DNA of 8,308 bases from Clostridiales bacterium (lineage in GTDB: Bacteria; Bacillota; Clostridia; Lachnospirales; Lachnospiraceae): NCBI GenBank assembly GCA_012512995.1, contig JAAZDA010000089.1:1-8308 (forward strand). The letters run 5' to 3'. Both the position numbers and the translations under genes were made by a program. The stretch's first letter is position 1, and every line of letters starts with the position of its first letter. Below the pieces are notes generated by a model. The model was not told the DNA's origin. It saw nothing but the letters and a program-made list of their open reading frames with translations, and did not search any database. Below, in pieces: positions 6,411 to 8,308 of the stretch.

Positions 6411-6429
6411 TCCTCTGGCAGTATTGCCA
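6411..6429 (-). promoter_or_regulatory. Ribosome site and adjoining hairpin of the exported-protein gene
   Basis: AGAGGA (6416-6411) lies 9 nt before the ATG at 6401 and supports that start over 6476. Directly upstream, and sharing base 6416, TGGCA (6429-6425) and TGCCA (6420-6416) form a perfect 5-bp stem with a 4-nt loop, which could affect ribosome access. Confidence 0.5.
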
Positions 6430-6534
6430 CGTCCGTCATTTCCAAAACAAATACATTCCAGTAATACACTTACCATGTGACACTGATATTGCCGTCTGCG
6501 CCTGCGTGCTTCCGTCGCTTCCGTATTGATATTA

Positions 6535-6561
6535 AGTATAAACCTCTTGTGTATCTGTCAA
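6535..6561 (-). promoter_or_regulatory. Promoter of the exported-protein gene
   Basis: Minus strand TTGACA (6561-6556) and TATACT (6540-6535) are 6/6 and 5/6 matches, but the spacer is 15 nt, shorter than ideal. Using the overlapping TTGTTG three bases upstream as -35 gives 18 nt. The leader would be about 125 nt. Confidence 0.6.
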
Positions 6562-6602
6562 CAAGCCAGGATGGATGATAGATAATTCCCGCTTCTGCGC
6601 TT

Positions 6603-6648
6603 ACTTATCCGCGAATTCGATGCCATGCCCTGTTTCGCGGGTATAAGT
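6603..6648. repeat. Dyad repeat, copy 1
   Basis: First of two related elements in the 464-bp intergenic region 6402-6865. Left arm ending CCGCGAA (6609-6615) pairs with TTCGCGG (6634-6640); with the flanking TAT/GTA it makes a 10-bp stem containing one G-U pair, and ACTTA (6603-6607) can pair with TAAGT (6644-6648) past a small bulge. The 18-nt loop (6616-6633) carries ATGCCCTG. Bases 6625-6645 are identical to copy 2. It is not a terminator, since no T-run follows on either strand. Confidence 0.8.
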
Positions 6649-6673
6649 GTTGATCAGCCACTTGCCAGACTTG

Positions 6674-6723
6674 CTTCCTTACCCGCGAATTTGACGTTAT
6701 GCCCTGTTTCGCGGGTATAGGAG
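6674..6723. repeat. Dyad repeat, copy 2
   Basis: TACCCGCGAA (6680-6689) pairs perfectly with TTCGCGGGTA (6708-6717) around an 18-nt loop (6690-6707), the same loop length as copy 1; TCCT and AGGA can extend the stem past a 1-nt bulge. Over 45 aligned bases it matches copy 1 at 38, and the one stem change turns the G-U of copy 1 into G-C, so pairing is kept. The copies are 74 bp apart. TTGACG (6691-6696) and TATAGG (6716-6721) inside it resemble promoter boxes, but 19 nt apart. Confidence 0.8.
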
Positions 6724-6740
6724 CAAATAAGGGCAGGATA

Positions 6741-6809
6741 ATGTTGCAGGAAATGGCTGGTGAACTATTTGGCATCTTAATCATGTGTCTTGAAAAAGTC
6801 CGGCATTAA
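6741..6809 (+). CDS. Possible 22-codon leader or small protein
   Basis: ATG at 6741 to TAA at 6807-6809, encoding a peptide that begins MLQEMAGELF and ends CLEKVRH, with a hydrophobic middle (FGILIMCL). AAGGG (6729-6733) lies 7 nt before the ATG. It sits between dyad repeat copy 2 and the 171-residue gene, 56 bp upstream of that start. An ORF this short can occur by chance; only the spaced ribosome-site match argues for it. I recognise no family. Confidence 0.22.
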   Translation: MLQEMAGELFGILIMCLEKVRH

Positions 6810-6851
6810 GCGTAAGTTTGATGCATGATTCAATGCAAAATGGTCCTTCAT

Positions 6852-6856
6852 GGAGG
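6852..6856 (+). promoter_or_regulatory. Ribosome binding site fixing the start at 6866
   Basis: GGAGG, 9 nt before the ATG at 6866. An in-frame ATG at 6818 has no such match. A small dyad, TGCAT (6822-6826) with ATGCA (6833-6837), lies between. No convincing promoter for this gene was found. Confidence 0.75.
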
Positions 6857-6865
6857 TTGATTAAT

Positions 6866-7381
6866 ATGTTTATTCTGAGTAACGCGGATGGGATCGTATA
6901 TAAGAATGACAACGCCTTTATAATCAGGTTTGCCGGCGATAATGCGGCCGGCGGCACGCCGGTATTCTTCGGTGGGGACAGTGACAGTTCGTTCGACTCG
7001 CTCGGCTCAAATCTCTCAGCGGCAACTGAACTCGACCGGATCGACAAAACAAGTTCATTCGCCGGCGCCCTTTCCTTCAGAGAGCGCAACACCTACGGTC
7101 AGACGCAGTATGAAGGCGCTGTGGGTGAGAGTGATAAAGCAGTGATCGTGGCTCTCGGCTCACAGGTAGATATGTCAGATTCGCAGCTTCTTTTTGTAAA
7201 TATGGAGCCCGCAGAGGCATGGAAATTACTCCTTGCTCTCTCCGAGTCCCACATTAAAGAATTGAAGGACAAAGCTTCCATAAAAAAGATGAATGAAGTG
7301 CTCGCCTATGTACAGAGTAAAAACGGAATAGAACCCGCTGCCAAAAAGAAGGGTCTGTTTAGCCATTGGTTCTCAGCCTGA
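6866..7381 (+). CDS. Conserved-looking hypothetical protein, 171 residues
   Basis: I do not recognise this protein. It is predicted soluble: no signal peptide or membrane segment. The N-terminal part looks like a beta-rich start (MFILSNADGIVYKND, AFIIRF), followed by a Gly/Ser/Asp-rich loop (25-50), another strand (AVIVALGSQ, 92-100; LLFVN, 108-112) and two probable helices at 115-152. It ends in a lysine patch and GLFSHWFSA. A good ribosome site, normal codon use and a distinct protein-like composition argue that it is real. It stands alone on the + strand, divergent from the exported-protein gene, and overlaps the histidine phosphatase gene by 9 bp at its 3' end, which leaves no room for a terminator before it. 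A weak candidate, GCGT (7473-7476) with ACGC (7487-7490) then TTTT, lies inside that neighbour. No function is proposed. Confidence 0.75.
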   Translation: MFILSNADGIVYKNDNAFIIRFAGDNAAGGTPVFFGGDSDSSFDSLGSNLSAATELDRIDKTSSFAGALSFRERNTYGQTQYEGAVGESDKAVIVALGSQVDMSDSQLLFVNMEPAEAWKLLLALSESHIKELKDKASIKKMNEVLAYVQSKNGIEPAAKKKGLFSHWFSA

Positions 7382-8101
7382 CATCACTTCTGAGAACGCA
7401 CCCATCGTAGACACTGGCTCGCATGCCATGCGCAGGTGTGATGTGTCTCCCATTACCTGCACGCGGAAGAAGGCGTTATTATTCTGACGCTTTTCGGCAT
7501 TGAGAACAGTGACCGAAGAAGGCGCAAGATAGAAGCATTGCTGCAGCATCGGCGGCGCTATTCCGAGAAGATGACCTATTATTTCAAGTGAAACTCCGAG
7601 ATGACAGAAGAAAACAATTGTTTTGTTGTCATCGTGTTTGGTCATGACAGGGTCTGCATGATAGAGCAGACCGTCGCGAGTGTATCCGTATGTCGCAAGA
7701 ATCCCGTCGATCCCGTCTGCGATCTCATCATATGCGGGCTTGAGCTCTTTGTTCTCCGCAAAAACAGGAAGCGTATAGCATTCGTCCTTATCATAGAATT
7801 CTTCCTGCTTCGTGAACCATTCAGGCATGAAATCCCACGGGCAATGCTTTTTCCCCGTTGAAGGATCAACGATCGGATAATAGAACTCGCGAAGCCACCC
7901 CAGAGTCGTGGCCTCTTTACCGCATGCAGCGAGCGAAGGTTTGGATGTCTCTACTGCCCTGCCCAGTGGCGAGCAGAAAAACTTATTGACCTTCCAGTTT
8001 CCCACTCTCTGCGCCAGGATCTCCGCCTCGCGGAAACCCTTCTTTGTGAGCAAATCCTTCTCATAATCCGGTTCGCAGTGTCTGATAAAAACTAATCTCA
8101 T
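7373..8101 (-). CDS. Histidine phosphatase superfamily protein (phosphoglycerate mutase-like)
   Basis: A 242-residue cytoplasmic enzyme of the branch-1 histidine phosphatase fold, which transfers phosphate through a phosphohistidine. Signature FIRHCEPDY gives Arg7 and His8, the latter the expected nucleophile; the usual RHG is RHC here. LTKKGFREAE (18-27), CSPLGRAVETS with Arg48, Glu72 in WLREFYY, and FFCHLGVSLEIIGHLLG with His167 complete the active site in the right order. All catalytic residues are present, so activity is expected; the substrate (sugar phosphate, nucleotide or protein) is unknown. The insert at 75-125, rich in aromatic and charged residues, probably forms the lid that sets specificity. 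AAGGAG (8112-8107) lies 5 nt before the ATG. A promoter is seen at 8229-8257. The 3' end overlaps the 171-residue gene by 9 bp; a weak hairpin with TTTTT (7337-7319, minus strand) inside that gene may end the transcript. Confidence 0.9.
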   Translation of the reverse strand: MRLVFIRHCEPDYEKDLLTKKGFREAEILAQRVGNWKVNKFFCSPLGRAVETSKPSLAACGKEATTLGWLREFYYPIVDPSTGKKHCPWDFMPEWFTKQEEFYDKDECYTLPVFAENKELKPAYDEIADGIDGILATYGYTRDGLLYHADPVMTKHDDNKTIVFFCHLGVSLEIIGHLLGIAPPMLQQCFYLAPSSVTVLNAEKRQNNNAFFRVQVMGDTSHLRMACEPVSTMGAFSEVMSG

Positions 8102-8228
8102 GTCTTCTCCTTGAAAACCCAGCTACATTTTTTATAACAGGTTTAAACCCGCAATAGGCGCATACACGCCATCTGCAGGAGATTTCGTTTATTCAACTGT
8201 CAAGTAATGCCTGAGTCATACATCCGAG

Positions 8229-8257
8229 ATGATAAGAGAAGCCGCTGACTAAGTCAA
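8229..8257 (-). promoter_or_regulatory. Promoter of the histidine phosphatase gene
   Basis: Minus strand TTGACT (8257-8252), a 17-nt spacer and TATCAT (8234-8229): 5/6 matches to both boxes at ideal spacing. The leader would be about 120 nt and contains the perfect palindrome GGTTTAAACC (8140-8149). Confidence 0.7.
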
Positions 8258-8280
8258 GTCGAACAGCATCGGTTCTGGTC

Positions 8281-8293
8281 AGTTCTAAGAACT
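8281..8293. promoter_or_regulatory. Edge palindrome, candidate operator
   Basis: AGTTCT (8281-8286), A, AGAACT (8288-8293): a perfect 6-1-6 inverted repeat 24 bp upstream of the -35 box of the histidine phosphatase promoter. It may belong to that gene or to one beyond the window edge. Confidence 0.4.
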
Positions 8294-8308
8294 TTGATGG
8301 TATCGCAA

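Noticed and set aside
6402..6476. 25-residue extension of the exported protein
   Set aside because: It would place charged and cysteine-containing sequence before an otherwise perfect signal peptide.
6133..6480. Antisense frame rich in Ala/Val opposite the exported-protein gene
   Set aside because: Its apparent membrane-like composition is just the complement of the Ala/Gln/Lys repeats.
6603..6723. The paired repeats as a CRISPR array
   Set aside because: Only two diverged copies, about 29 bp between the 45-bp units but with no further repeats and no cas genes; each copy is itself a long hairpin with a conserved loop.

Overview
The window looks like ordinary chromosome from a low-to-mid GC Gram-positive anaerobe, most likely a member of Clostridia (Lachnospiraceae-like, by inference). 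The grounds are strong AAGGAGG-type ribosome sites before most genes, sigma-A-like TTGACx/TATxxT promoters, a rubredoxin-type domain fused to an archaeal-type glutamate synthase domain, and a Gram-positive-style signal peptide on a low-complexity exported protein. Species cannot be read from the sequence. No rRNA, tRNA, CRISPR array, insertion sequence, integrase or recognisable defence system was seen.

Layout. 1-141: leader of a LacI-family regulator with one short hairpin. 142-1137 (+): LacI/GalR-family repressor. 1170-2699 (-): heme catalase KatA, convergent with the regulator; its intrinsic terminator lies inside the regulator's coding end. 2700-3106: divergent control region with a good katA promoter overlapped by an AT-rich palindrome, more dyads, and a foldable leader before the next gene. 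3107-4495 (+): rubredoxin-like plus FMN/3Fe-4S glutamate-synthase-like oxidoreductase. 4538-4597: branched hairpin terminator shared with the convergent gene. 4600-5505 (-): HAD-superfamily phosphatase. 5562-6401 (-): exported repeat-bearing protein, probably co-transcribed with the HAD gene. 6402-6865: 464-bp divergent intergenic region with a promoter, two copies of a 45-bp dyad repeat and a possible 22-codon ORF. 6866-7381 (+): unrecognised 171-residue protein. 7373-8101 (-): histidine phosphatase-family enzyme, overlapping the previous gene tail to tail by 9 bp. 8102-8308: its promoter region and an edge palindrome.

How the genes relate. The divergent katA / rubredoxin-glutamate synthase pair suggests a redox or oxidative-stress theme: one gene removes peroxide, and the other probably moves electrons through rubredoxin iron, FMN and a 3Fe-4S centre. 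The palindromes between them are the obvious place for a peroxide- or metal-sensing Fur-family regulator, but that is inference. The LacI-type protein is convergent with katA, so nothing here ties it to katA; its targets are probably left of the window. The HAD enzyme, exported protein, 171-residue protein and histidine phosphatase form no recognisable pathway.

The signals most worth a second look are the paired dyad repeat at 6603-6723, the katA terminator embedded in the neighbouring coding sequence, the katA operator-like palindromes, and the structured leader of the rubredoxin-glutamate synthase gene. I did not find a convincing new multi-gene system.
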